DNA of 26,883 bases. Source: Pigoraptor chileana. Lineage: Eukaryota > Opisthokonta > Filasterea. The stretch covers positions 1 to 26,883 of the forward strand of contig CALSCR010001952.1 of assembly GCA_943704495.1 (NCBI GenBank), given 5' to 3'. The position numbers and the translations under genes were made by a program. The notes below the pieces were generated by a model, which was not told the origin of the DNA, searched no databases, and saw only the letters and a list, made by a program, of their open reading frames with translations. This document shows positions 9,131-19,828 of the stretch, piece by piece; positions within the stretch are counted from its first letter, which is position 1, and each line of letters begins with the position of its first letter.

Positions 9131-12100
9131 TTACTTTTTCTTTGTTGACGCGGACGCCGGTGCCTCTCCCTTTGCGGCAGTAAGCTTCCCCTTGAGGGCG
9201 AGGAGCGAAGCCACAGCAGCCTCAACGACCTTCTTGTCGGCCTTCTCCGCCTTCAGCTTGCGCACCTTCTCGCCCTGTGCGTTGACCTCTGCTTCGATCG
9301 CAGCAACCTCCGACGCACTCGCCGGTGCAGATGCGGGGGCAGGTGCGGCGGGCGATGTAGTTGGCGCAGCGGTCGCCTGGCTCTTGGCCGCAGTGAGTTT
9401 CCCCTTCAGAGCGAGGAGCGAAGCCACTTCGGCATCAACGACCTTCTTGTCGGCCTTCTCCGCCTTCAGCTTGCGCACCTTCTCGCCCTGTGCGTTGACC
9501 TCTGCTTCGATCGTGGCGATATCGACGGGGGATGACGCACTTGCGGGGGCAGGCGATGGCGATGCAGCCGACTGGGACTGCAAGAAGATTGATGATGAAG
9601 CGATTGGACATACGAATACGGATTGCGCGTTGCATTGAGAGACAGGCGGATAAATACGAGTCCACAAGGCCAACACTACACTACAGCAGCACACATACAG
9701 ACAGGACCACAACCACAGAACCCCACCCTCAACACACACACACACACACACTAATTAGACTACACACTACCTTTGCAGTCGTGGCGGCGGCGGTGGCGGC
9801 CTGCTGCGCCTGGGTGCCCGCAAATCGCTTCTTGAGCTCATCTGCGACGGAAGGTTCAATCTTTGCAAACAACGGCTTTGGTTCGCCGATGGAGTGTCCC
9901 TCGGGAATGGTGATGCGGAAGTGCTCGTCAAGGAGCGGGAGGCGCAATGCGTTCAGCTGGAGGAGGATCTGGTCTGCCGTTGTGGGCATGTAGGGATGCA
10001 AAAGGGTTGCAAGAAGATGCACGCACGACACGCACGCGGCGATGGCGGTGGCAGCACGCTCAGCCTTGCCCTGCAATCAACAACGACGGACAGATTCAAA
10101 CATTTTAGTGTGAGAGCAGAAGAATAAAAATATACATGGTGCTGTATAGGATTACAGTTGGCTGCCTCTTGCGCACCAAGGCAACTTGTGTGTGTGTGAG
10201 TGTGTGAGTGTGTGTGGTTGTGCGCGCGCGATAAATACGTTGCACAAACACCCCACAATGACACTCCCATTCTTAAACTGGAAAACTGACCTCTTTGACA
10301 AGCTTCCACGGCGCCTGCTGCTGCATGTACTGGTTGCCAAGGCGACTCACGCCGAGAACAACACGAAGGCCCTCACGCAGGCGCACCTGTTTGTATTGGG
10401 GGCAGGCCATGTGGCGGTTGGGGTTGAGGTTGGGGTTAGAATTACATTACAGAATTATTTTGGGGAAATATTACTGGGGGCGAAATATTTGGACAATGCC
10501 CAATGTCCAAAAAGAACAATGCCATACTGTGACACACAAAATTGAGATTGTGTGTCTGTCTGAATGTATACATGAGACAAAGAAAAGACAGAGACAGAGG
10601 CAGGATAGCGATGAAATGAGAGACACGACGCACCTTCTCGAGGCACGCGTTGAATTCCTTGATGCACCGGGTGACGTGGGCGCCCAGGTTGCCCTCCTCC
10701 TCGCCCGGGATGGCCTATGCATAGTGTGCGCAGAAACAGTAGTATAAGACAAACAATAAATAATTAAAGTCGCAATGAACAGATATGCGCAGAGAATATC
10801 ACACATGCGCACATACACGCACACGCACAGATGCACGCATAAACACATACGTACAAATGCACGCACAAACAGACACGCGCACATCCGCATACACACCTTC
10901 GGAACGCGACCACCGTATGTGTTCTTGACAAAACTCAGCGCGCGGTTGACAAAGTTCCCCAAATTGTTGAGAAGTTCGCTGTTGTTGCGTGACACAAAAT
11001 CGCTCCACGCAAACGCAGAGTCCTGTGTCTCGGGGCGCACCGACAGCAGATAGAAACGCCAAATGTCAGAGGGAATGCCCGTCGACATGACGTCGTTGCC
11101 AAAGACTCCGATTCCGCGGCTCTTAGAGAACTTGCCGTCCTCGTAGTTGAGGTAGTCTGCGAAAGTAAGTGAGAGAGAGCGTGAGTGAGTGAGTGTGTAT
11201 GTGTGCGTGTGTGATGAATAACCAACACCGCCAAAGAGTAACAGAGTGATACCAACTTATAAGACAAAAAAGATGCGACAAGCACACACACAAACACCAG
11301 AGTGCGCACACAAACGGACAGCCCTGCCACTGCGCACACACCTGTTGAATTGACGTGGTGGAGGAGCGTGTAGTTGTCCTGTGCCGCAATGAGTGACGAG
11401 GGAAAGATGATCGTGTGGAAGGGCACGTTGTCTTTCGCCATAAACTGGTACAGCTGCACCTGCTGCGGGTTCTTCCACCACTTCTCCCAGTGCTCCGTGT
11501 ACGTCGCCGTGATCGAAATGTACCCAATCGGCGCATCAAACCACACGTAGAACACCTTGTCCTCAAATCCCTTGAGTGGCACGGGGACGCCCCACTTGAG
11601 ATCGCGGGTGATGCACCGCGGACGCAATCCCTCCTTCGAATTCAGCCATGCGTAGCTTATGCCAATCCCGTTCTGCGCCCACTCGCCTGCGACAGAGGAT
11701 CAATTTGGTCATGGAATGTTGGAGTCAATTTGAAGTTGTGAGTTCGAGATCGCAGCAGACATTAAATAATCCCAAAATGCTCGACCACACCCAAAACAAT
11801 GCCCACACCTACGACGCACACACACACACACATATATATATACACCCAAATAAGCACGTACCAGTAACACTTGACGAGTCAATCCACTTGCGAAGCTCCC
11901 CCTCAATCTTGGGGAGATCGAGGAACATATGCGACGATGTGCGTGGTCCCGGGCGATCGTTGCAAATCTGAAGCGACATCAAAAGCGCAACGCAACAAAA
12001 GCGGTTATTTGCGAATCAAACCACATGTTCTTGAATGCACAAGACATCAGATACATGGCACGTACACATGTTGGAGGGCGAGAGAGAGAGAGGGAGAGAG

Positions 12101-12874
12101 TAAAAGAGCAGAGTGCAAGAGAGATGAAGGATTAAAGCCAGTGCCCTAGCCATAAACTCCAAAAGAACAAGATGTAGGATTCAAGTCAGTGCCTTGGGCA
12201 CTGGCTGTGCCCAGGGACTCCACAAAAAGAACAAGAGAGATATGGATTCAAGTGAGTCTCTCAGGCGCTGTGCCCATAAACTCCAAAAGACCAAGAGCAA
12301 GAGAGAGAGGGAGAGGCACACAGAGAGAAGAGAGATGGAGATGCAGCGCACCTTGCACTTGGGATCGATGAGCTCAATGGCATTGATCAGCTTCCCGCAC
12401 TTGTCGCACTGGTCACCGCGCGCATCCTGATGGAGCAAAGAAAAGGACAATCAGAGCAAGGAGACGGAAGGGCGAGAGGGCGAGAGGACGAGGAATGCAC
12501 TCAGTCCGACACAACAGTTATATTACTCAAACAAAACCCCACACACGCAGTTGTGCATCGCAGAGACAATATTGTCAACGGCACACGGAGAAAAAGAAAC
12601 AAACATCCACCACCCATCACGTGACGCGCGGCATTTGGATAGCACCACTCCAAAAACAAGGCTATTAATAAGCCGTGGCGCATATTCCCAAATAAGGCTC
12701 ACCGGGTACTTGCAGAATGGGCACGTGCCCTCCACAAAGCGGTCCGCCAGAAACCTATCGCGAGAGGCGGAGTGGGAAAATGAGTGTTTTGTCAGTTCAG
12801 ACAAGTTGTGTATGCGTGTGGATTGCACGTACTTTGCAAGCGGTGCGAGTGACTGCGTGCGGTTGAGGGTATAA

Positions 12875-12918
<44 letters not shown>

Positions 12919-14610
12919 CAAGTGGTAACACTGAATTTTGCCGCATGAAGAAAAACGCGACGCACCTGTCGCACTTGGCACAGTGGAGCTGCTCAACCTT
13001 ATCCTCGAGGAGGAATCCGTTCTTGTGACACTTGAGGAAGATGTCTTGCGAAATGCTGCGCGTGCAAAAAGCAAAGGGAGAAAATAAAAGTGCGATTAAG
13101 CAATCTGAGGCTGTTACAACTCCGACGAATGCCACGTGGACACGTGATAGGACTGGCAGTAACCACACACCCCCGACTCGACCGTCTTGCATCATAGAGA
13201 CCACACTTTTGCAGAGTACAAACACAACCAACAAAACCAATACGACAGCAGTCATCCACAAAAACACGCACACTTTCTGCTGTTCGGTGGTCGTCCTTCC
13301 GAATTTGTCGAACGAAATGTTGAACCACTCGTAAATCTCCTTGTGCAATTTGTGGTACTTGTCACAGATCTGCTGCGGCGTCAAGCCTTCCTCGAGCGCC
13401 TTCGTCTCCGTTGCGGTGCCGTATTCGTCCGTCCCGCACACATAGAGCACATTGTAGTCACGCAGACGCGCAAACCGGGCGTAAACATCCGCGCTGAGCA
13501 CGCATCCAATGATGTTTCCCAGGTGCGGAACGTTGTTAACATACGGCAACGCGCTCGTGATCAGCAGATTGCGCTCGTTGTGCTGAGGAAGAATCGGATG
13601 CGAACGCTCGCGAATACGTGCGTGGGCGTCGGGAGTTGGCTTTGAGATTTCCGCGAGGGACGCTGCTATTTCATCCTTTGATGCACGCACTTCCAAATCA
13701 ACAGACTGCGAGAGCGACTCCTGCTGGACGGCGGCCTCGATCGCAGCGTGTGCAGAGGCAGCGCCTTGGTGGTGGCGGCGGTGCTCTGCAGTGAGCTCCT
13801 TGGCCTCTGCATATGCCTGTCGATCAAAAGGTGCGCGGAGTGTCCCGGGTTTCGCACCCTTGGGGATGGCGGATGCAAACAACGCGTCTTTCTCTCGAGC
13901 GGCAAACCACTCAATGACATTCGGGATGGACGCCCGCGCATCAGCAGGAAGAAGACCGCCCTCAGACACAAGCGCCGGGACAAGGGTCGCGAAGATGACA
14001 ATGTCGGCAGCAGAGAGATCAGCGCCAGCGACAAACTTGTTTGATGCGAAGGATGCGTTGAGATGGCCCAGCAGCCCCACCGTCGCCTTGCGCGCCTCGT
14101 TGAGGTCGGCCTCGGGGAGCTTTTCCGCACCGGAGAGATGGGCGACGAGGGCAGTCACGTGCGGAGACAGCTTGGACTCTTCCCAGTCGAGCCACTCTGC
14201 AATCTTTGCCGACGCAAATGGCGCTTTGGCAGCGAGTTTGCCGTTGAGGATGCGAAGAACGATTGCATTCGGATTGGCAAACCACTGGCCGCTTGCAAAG
14301 AGGATGGGTGTCTTGAGGGCGGCATTGAGATGCGGCACATTCTGCGCAATTCAGCAAATTGAATCATGTTGTCAGCTTTCTGTCATTGTAACGAGGGAAT
14401 CTTACGCCAAACAGTGAAGGGGACCCACGACTGCACATCTAACGCACGAAAAAACACCGAAGACAACCGCGAAGAAAAAACAATGGCAAGTTGACGCACC
14501 CTCTGAACGGCTGGCGTGAGTGGCTTTGTGTCCAGTTTAACGCCAGCGATAGATGCGGCCACGCGGGCCTTGATGCTGCGCACATCGGCGCCTTCCGCAT
14601 GGAACTCCAT
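9131..14610 (-). CDS. MARS1: Cytosolic methionyl-tRNA synthetase, 1010 aa, 12 exons
   Basis: Exons in transcript order: 14610-14500, 14341-13272, 13055-12966, 12754-12703, 12426-12352, 11967-11862, 11686-11342, 11156-10897, 10714-10634, 10386-10291, 10070-9771, 9577-9131. All introns are GT...AG and 3033 nt close in frame. It charges tRNA-Met with methionine. Residues about 38-210 are a GST-like domain. The class I catalytic domain starts near 295, with the HIGH-type motif HLGN at 310-313, zinc-knuckle CxxC pairs at 419/422, 435/438, 448/451 and 465/468, WFDAPIGY at 550-557, and the KMSKS loop as KFSKS at 625-629. The anticodon-binding helical domain follows to about 860. The C-terminus carries two nearly identical WHEP domains (about 882-927 and 952-998) in Ala/Pro/Ser-rich linkers, then a basic end. 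Human MARS1 has one WHEP. GTGCGT is the commonest donor in this gene. All catalytic motifs are intact. Confidence 0.95.
9222..9300. repeat. Internal direct repeat, distal WHEP copy
   Basis: These 79 bases are identical to 9435-9513, 213 bases (71 codons) away, in the same frame. They encode the core of the second WHEP domain of the methionyl-tRNA synthetase. Confidence 0.95.
9435..9513. repeat. Internal direct repeat, proximal WHEP copy
   Basis: Partner of 9222-9300. It encodes the same [18 protein letters not shown] core in the first WHEP domain. Flanking linker sequence has diverged much more than the core. Confidence 0.95.
9730..9751. repeat. CA microsatellite near the donor of exon 11
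   Basis: Sense-strand GT run beginning about 20 bases after the GTAGTG donor of methionyl-tRNA synthetase exon 11 (intron 9578-9770). Confidence 0.85.
12123..12170 (+). repeat. Dispersed intronic repeat, copy 3 (short)
   Basis: Short copy: GGATTAAAGCCAGTGCC, then CATAAACTCC and AAAAGAACAAG. It lacks the AGGCG core and is first of three consecutive copies in intron 5 (11968-12351) of the methionyl-tRNA synthetase gene. Confidence 0.6.
12171..12239 (+). repeat. Dispersed intronic repeat, copy 4
   Basis: Nearly complete copy: GATGTAGGATTCAAGTCAGT head, GGCTGTGCCCAGGGACTCC middle, ACAAGAGAGA tail. It abuts copies 3 and 5 head to tail. Confidence 0.7.
12240..12309 (+). repeat. Dispersed intronic repeat, copy 5
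   Basis: ATTCAAGTGAGTCTCTCAGG head, GCGCTGTGCCCATAAACTCC middle and a GA-rich tail; third of the tandem series in the same intron. Confidence 0.7.
12877..12916. repeat. TG microsatellite followed by GC dinucleotides
   Basis: TG run then GCGCGCG, in intron 3 (12755-12965) of the methionyl-tRNA synthetase gene. Confidence 0.9.
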
Positions 14611-15269
14611 CGAAAGAAGACACAATTCGACAAAGATCTCCAATGACACCACAACGCACAATACAAGAAACACTAATAGGATTGATCAGGGTCTGTTCAA
14701 GTTTCAGATTTCAGTGATGCTGAAACTGGCGACTCTCACACTCGGAAGAGAAAATTTAAAAATGACGCAATACCCACGGTACATTATGATTACGTCACTA
14801 TTAATTTCGGTCTCAGTCATAGTCGGAGTAAGGCGCTGAGTGGGTTCAAGACAAGGGCAGTGCCTTTGTTTTGAAAGTACATTGAAGCATGCAGTGCCGT
14901 TCCCTTGCTATGCTATTTGTAATATGCGCAAATCAACACACACACACACACACACACACGCATGGTTGTGACGTGGCAGACATTCATTGACACGGGCGCC
15001 AGGAATCGCACACGAGTTTGACAGAGCATGACGCAAGGCCTCGTGCACAAATGGACACAGCCATATTCTCATCAATCACACAAACACGCCACAGTTTTGC
15101 AATTTGATCCCTCTGCTGAACATTAGCAGCATATCACCAACATGGATGCAGTTGTTCGCACAATTTTTATGCCGCCATTTCTTCTGTACACACAATAAAA
15201 GGGAATCTTCGGCGCAGCACACAGCACCCGTGCGAGCGCGCCATTCAAGACCAACGTGACGAATTCTGC
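14611..15269. other. Intergenic region: 5' flank of methionyl-tRNA synthetase, 3' flank of Rpn3
   Basis: About 660 bases with no supported gene. It contains TGACGCAA at 14763-14770 and TTACGTCA at 14790-14797, both bZIP-type sites 150-190 bases upstream of the synthetase start. A CA microsatellite lies at 14936-14959. The rest should include the Rpn3 3' untranslated region. Confidence 0.5.
14936..14959. repeat. CA microsatellite
   Basis: Perfect or near-perfect CA run in the intergenic region upstream of the methionyl-tRNA synthetase gene. Confidence 0.9.
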
Positions 15270-16008
15270 TCAAAAGTCATCCTCTTCATCGGCGATCTCC
15301 TTTGCAAGCTCGCTCTCTTCTCTCTCGCGCTCACGACGCTCCTGCACACACAAGAACAAAGAAGTAACGGGAACACAGACGGCACAACGAGTGAGTGGAG
15401 GAGCGACACTCTGCACGACGCAACCGATGAACAGACAAGACAACAGCAGTCCCCAGGCGCGCCAGGAGTAATCGAAACAGCCAAAAGTATAAACAGAGGA
15501 GGAAGAAGAATGCCAACCTCGTCCGTTTCAATGTCCTTTCGGTGGGCGTTGGGAGGGAACCGAAGTGCCTGTGTGCGATATTACATCACACGCACAAACG
15601 CACACACAGGGAGGAAAAGCATGGAAGATTGAGACAAGTGCTTCATACAAATTGATCCATTGAAACTTCCAAATCCAAGGAGAGGGCAAAGAGAGGGCAG
15701 GATTGGTGCAAGTTGCCCGTGAACCCACAACAAACGAGAGAGAGAGAGAGAGAGAGCGAATGGAGGGAGGATAAGTAGTGTAGGAAAACGACACACAATG
15801 GCAGGAGTAGCAGCATGCAGCCTGCAGTAACAGCTGACCTTGACCGACTCGTTGTGAATGTTGATGCAGAAGGTGATTCGCTGGTGGAAGGCGGCCTGGG
15901 GCTCTGTCGATGTGTAAATGTCCACATTTTCCTACAGGACGCACAGAGCACAATCAATGATATTAATGCCAATGTCAATGGGTCCACAACACCCAACATG
16001 GAATCAAC

Positions 16009-16055
<47 letters not shown>

Positions 16056-16666
16056 CACACAATCGCATGCACGAAGAGAGACACAACAAGAAAAGAATCA
16101 GGTGTACTTAAAGCACTGCAAGACAAACACAAACTGAGAACGCGCCCCAAAGGTGATATGCTTTGCTTGGAATTGCAGTGAAGTTACACAACGAAAGAAA
16201 GGATCAAATGGCGCACCTTCGACTGCACAAATCCCTGCTCGTGGTCAATGGTTGCCTCGATGACTCCGTCGCGGATGGCCTACATTCATTTGCGCGTGTG
16301 CATGTATGTGCGTGTATGTGTGTATATGTGCGCATGTATGTGTGCGTGTGTGTTTCAAGGGAATACCGAGTAAATCATATGCAACGACAATTGACAGCGA
16401 TTATTTCGCATTTGGGCAAACACCGCGTCACCGCTGCCAAGGCCAACTTAGAATAGGCATTCAAAACGAAGTATTCTTGCATGGATAGTACAGCATATCC
16501 GTCAAACACCCACACACGCACAAGAACAATACAATACCTTCGCCACAATGTATTCAGCGTCCTCGGGGCTGTCAAGCTGCAGCTTCTTGGCGATGTCGAC
16601 AAGTGAGATGCGCGAGTACGAAAGGTTGATCATGCGCACGCCCGTCTTAATCACATTATGACGCAG

Positions 16667-16718
<52 letters not shown>

Positions 16719-18352
16719 GTGTATGTGGTGTAGTGTAGAGGCATTGTAATTGTCAGATTTTTAAACGGCATACGCATCACAAAGTATTTTTAAGCAATGC
16801 ACTTCGGCTTCTGGTTGTTTTTGAGACCGACCGATCACCAATTCAATAGCATGGCCAACACAGAACACACCGAGTACAAAACAAAAGCCGAAGACCTTCA
16901 TAAAACAGCCAGCGCACTCCAGAAGCCCAAATCAACAAAAGACGACCGGCAGACACATTCGCCCACTGCTCACCTGTGAATGAGTGTGAGATTCTTGTCG
17001 GCGCGGAATGCATCAGCGTGCTTCTCGACCACGTGACTGAATGTTGCAAGATCACCCACGCGAACGGCTGCATGAAATTCGCGTGGGGATAGGTGGATAA
17101 GGCAATTTAACCAGCACATCATATTAATGGACTGCGGTTGTTGTTGAGGGTGTCGATCAAGAGCGCCCTCTCGCGTCATTGATGACAGACACGTTATGCC
17201 AAGAAAAGAGGCAACAACAACGACTACAATGCTATGGGATTCGAGTTTGTGAAAAGTAAATAGGAACGGAGACCGACCGACGAATCAGGCTTCAGTCTGG
17301 AATTACAACAGCCACACAAAGAGCACCAATGCAATGCACAAGAACAGACGACACAAAGCAGACCGACCAAACACGCTGCGCCACATGCACACGCAAGCAC
17401 GAACCCTGCGTCAGCTGGAAGTAGGGCTTCAGGGCCGTACTGAGCGTCTTTTGGCGGAAGAGGGAGCGCTCGGGGATTTCACCGAGAAGAAGCTGCACAA
17501 TGATTGCAAGCTTGTTCGCCTGTACAAACACATCACATGCCGACATTCATAAACACACACATCACAGTTAGGGAATGACCCAGAGAAGAAAGAAAGATAA
17601 AGGACATTTGATCACACACACACTTGTGCATGTGCGTAATGGATAGAGTCTTCATGCATTGATGTGACGCCGATTTGACACAAACGAGAGGGCGGCGGTC
17701 GCACTGACCGTCTGCTGGAACCCGACGGCGGATGTCTGCGGGGCCTTGCGGATGGCCTGTTGCAGGTTCTTTTGCGACTCGGAGTAGTCCAGCTGGATCG
17801 CCTTGATCCGCCCTGCACACGCATACACACACACACGCACACAAAAACATAAGTGCAAAAAATTGTCAAAACATGTCATTTGGCGGATTAGAGTAAGAGC
17901 GACTCTACACACAGCTGCCCACAAACAAACGTTAAACAGAAGCATTTGAGCCACAAAAGGGACACTGAAACCCAACACAAAAATAAAAACACCCACCAAG
18001 ATAGTAGAGATACCGCGCCCACTCGTTGTTGTTTGCAGACTCCGGGAATGTTGATTTTGATACAAGCTTGTCTGCCTGGTCGTAAAGGCTGTGCTCCGTG
18101 TAGTAGCGGAGGAGAAGGTTGATCACGGACGCTTGGGTTGCCTCGTCGTGCTGCAGCGTGGCCGTGCGCAGCGTGGCGTGCAAAGTATTGCGGATCTCAC
18201 CCAGCTGCCCGTTCACCTCGTATCTGATGTGAGACAAAACACAAGGCAACACCAGTGCCATGATTAAAAAAAAGGCCAGTAAACACACACACGGATATCC
18301 TCATCGCATTCTTGGAAACTGAGCTCTCTCGCTTCTGTACACGTGCGTACCA

Positions 18353-18414
<62 letters not shown>

Positions 18415-19166
18415 GTGTACAGGCTTTTGTCCACAAAAGCAGTACTATATGTGCAGTGATACTCACGCCCTCGCATAGTAAAAATAGGCACGTGCGGCCA
18501 CGTGATCAAGGGTCCGCCTGTTCTGTCCCTGCACCTTGCGTGCAATGGCATTTGCACAATCAAGCGCATCTCCGTTCTTCTTCGCATCCAACAGCGCAAC
18601 AAGCACGAGGAGGTGAATGTATACGTCGACCTCGGGAAGCACAGCGGTAACAACCTTCTTCTTCGCATCATCCTTTGCACTAGGAGTCGCCGGAACGCCT
18701 GGACCCGCATCCACCTCCATCGCCACCGGTCCCAATGCATCGACATACTTCAACAGCTCCGTCTTCGACTCGGATGCGGCGATAGGAAAATGCGCGCTTA
18801 TTGCCGCCCGAAGGACGGTGGGATTAAGTTTGCGACGCAGCGAAACAGTCGTCCGCAGCACACGGGTCGCATACCGAGTCTCCTATTATGAACATCGATC
18901 GATGACGAAACACACACGACAAAATCACAATGCGAAAGTGAGTGGGAAAGCGTGACACATTGATAACAACCACAAATGTCCGCAATTGTGAACCCACAAA
19001 GATGTGCAGCGCATCCCACCTTAATGGCAACACCCTTCTCAATTAGAGTGATGTTGTTTCGGATATCAGCGATAGCGAGCACATTGGGGTCCTTCACCAC
19101 CGGCGCTTCCGTCTCCGTGGCCGCCTTCGCCTGGTCGGCGTCTTTCATCTCTACGTCGTTGGTCAT
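15270..19166 (-). CDS. PSMD3: 26S proteasome non-ATPase regulatory subunit 3 (Rpn3/PSMD3), 503 aa, 11 exons
   Basis: Exons in transcript order: 19166-19020, 18882-18467, 18223-17997, 17812-17709, 17519-17405, 17067-16974, 16667-16538, 16279-16217, 15931-15839, 15568-15518, 15341-15270. All introns are GT...AG and 1512 nt close in frame. Rpn3 is a lid subunit of the 19S regulatory particle, acting in cytosol and nucleus. Seen: an acidic, Lys/Asp-rich N-terminus; a helical-repeat region containing [20 protein letters not shown] and [20 protein letters not shown]; a PCI domain (about 255-435) with [12 protein letters not shown] and [20 protein letters not shown]; then [17 protein letters not shown]; and a charged end finishing [10 protein letters not shown]. 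Length and motif order match the family closely (human about 534 residues). The ATG has an adenine at -3. Intron 6 ends with a CA microsatellite in place of a pyrimidine tract. Confidence 0.95.
15737..15760. repeat. GA microsatellite in intron 9
   Basis: GA run in intron 9 (15569-15838) of the Rpn3 gene. Confidence 0.85.
16008..16055. repeat. AAC trinucleotide microsatellite
   Basis: About sixteen AAC/CAA units in intron 8 (15932-16216) of Rpn3; GTT on the sense strand. Confidence 0.95.
16672..16726. repeat. GT microsatellite adjoining a splice acceptor
   Basis: On the sense strand this is a CA run ending in CACAAAAG, immediately before Rpn3 exon 7 at 16667. The repeat occupies the place of the polypyrimidine tract. 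Confidence 0.95.
18353..18415. repeat. Compound (CA)n(AT)n microsatellite
   Basis: CA run followed directly by an AT run, in intron 2 (18224-18466) of the Rpn3 gene. Confidence 0.95.
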
Positions 19167-19828
19167 CTTAACCAGATGGCAAATTATCCGCTGTGATCTT
19201 GCGTTGTCCACAGACGGTGCAGGCTCTGGTAAAAACTAAACTTACTTATCCTTTTAAGACTCTAAGCATCTGATCGTCACCGATTGAAGTAAATCTATCA
19301 AGTTTGAAAACTGTCCGCCGTTGTGTCAGGAAATTCAACCAGTTTAGTTGAAACGGGGACTCGTCGGGGGTCGTGAAATTGGAATTGAAGTGCCATCTGA
19401 CAGAAAAAGCCTCGTTTTTTGTAATTAAATGTGTTCGGCTGAGGGGAAAGATTGTTCTGGATCACGTGCTCACACGTGATCTCAAATTTCACTGGATCTG
19501 AAAGGTTGTGAAGGGTTACACTGTAGTGTGCTATCCAAACTAGGTCGGGTTAAAGCACCCTTAGTAGTAAACTTGCATTCATTTCAGAACAACAATGGTA
19601 ATTGATCAGTTCGATCACATGAAAAAACTACAAGACTCTCCATGCTTCGAATTGAAAAAAACACACAAACCCCACAACAACAAACACACCAGCGAGCGGA
19701 CAGGAACAGAAACGTATGCAAGGATTTTCAGATAACCCTACACACGGCAACGGCAGAAGTCAGATATGCATAAAACGCAATCACGCAACGCAAGGTTTTG
19801 GGAAACCCAAAACGGACAGGCCGACTCG
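19167..19828. other. Intergenic region: 5' flank of Rpn3, 3' flank of the PX gene
   Basis: About 660 bases without a supported gene. Upstream of Rpn3 it holds GATGGCAAA at 19175-19183 and a double CACGTG element at 19461-19480 (entered separately). The left end is AC-rich low complexity (about 19660-19690) and then the PX gene's 3' flank. Confidence 0.5.
19461..19480. promoter_or_regulatory. Inverted pair of CACGTG boxes upstream of Rpn3
   Basis: ATCACGTGCTCACACGTGAT is a perfect inverted repeat of ATCACGTG around a CTCA spacer. The two CACGTG cores start ten bases apart, about one helical turn. It lies about 300 bases upstream of the Rpn3 start codon. A bHLH-type factor site is plausible from the motif alone. 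Confidence 0.45.

Noticed and set aside
12797-14338. Long uninterrupted minus-strand frame of 513 codons taken as one exon
   Set aside because: Human-like methionyl-tRNA synthetase continuity requires a GTGCGT donor at 13271 and further introns. The frame happens to stay open through intron 2 and into a CA repeat.
14837-14863. GGTTCAAGAC-type string as a tRNA B box or another repeat copy
   Set aside because: There is no A box, no acceptor stem pairing and no clear alignment to the rest of the dispersed repeat.
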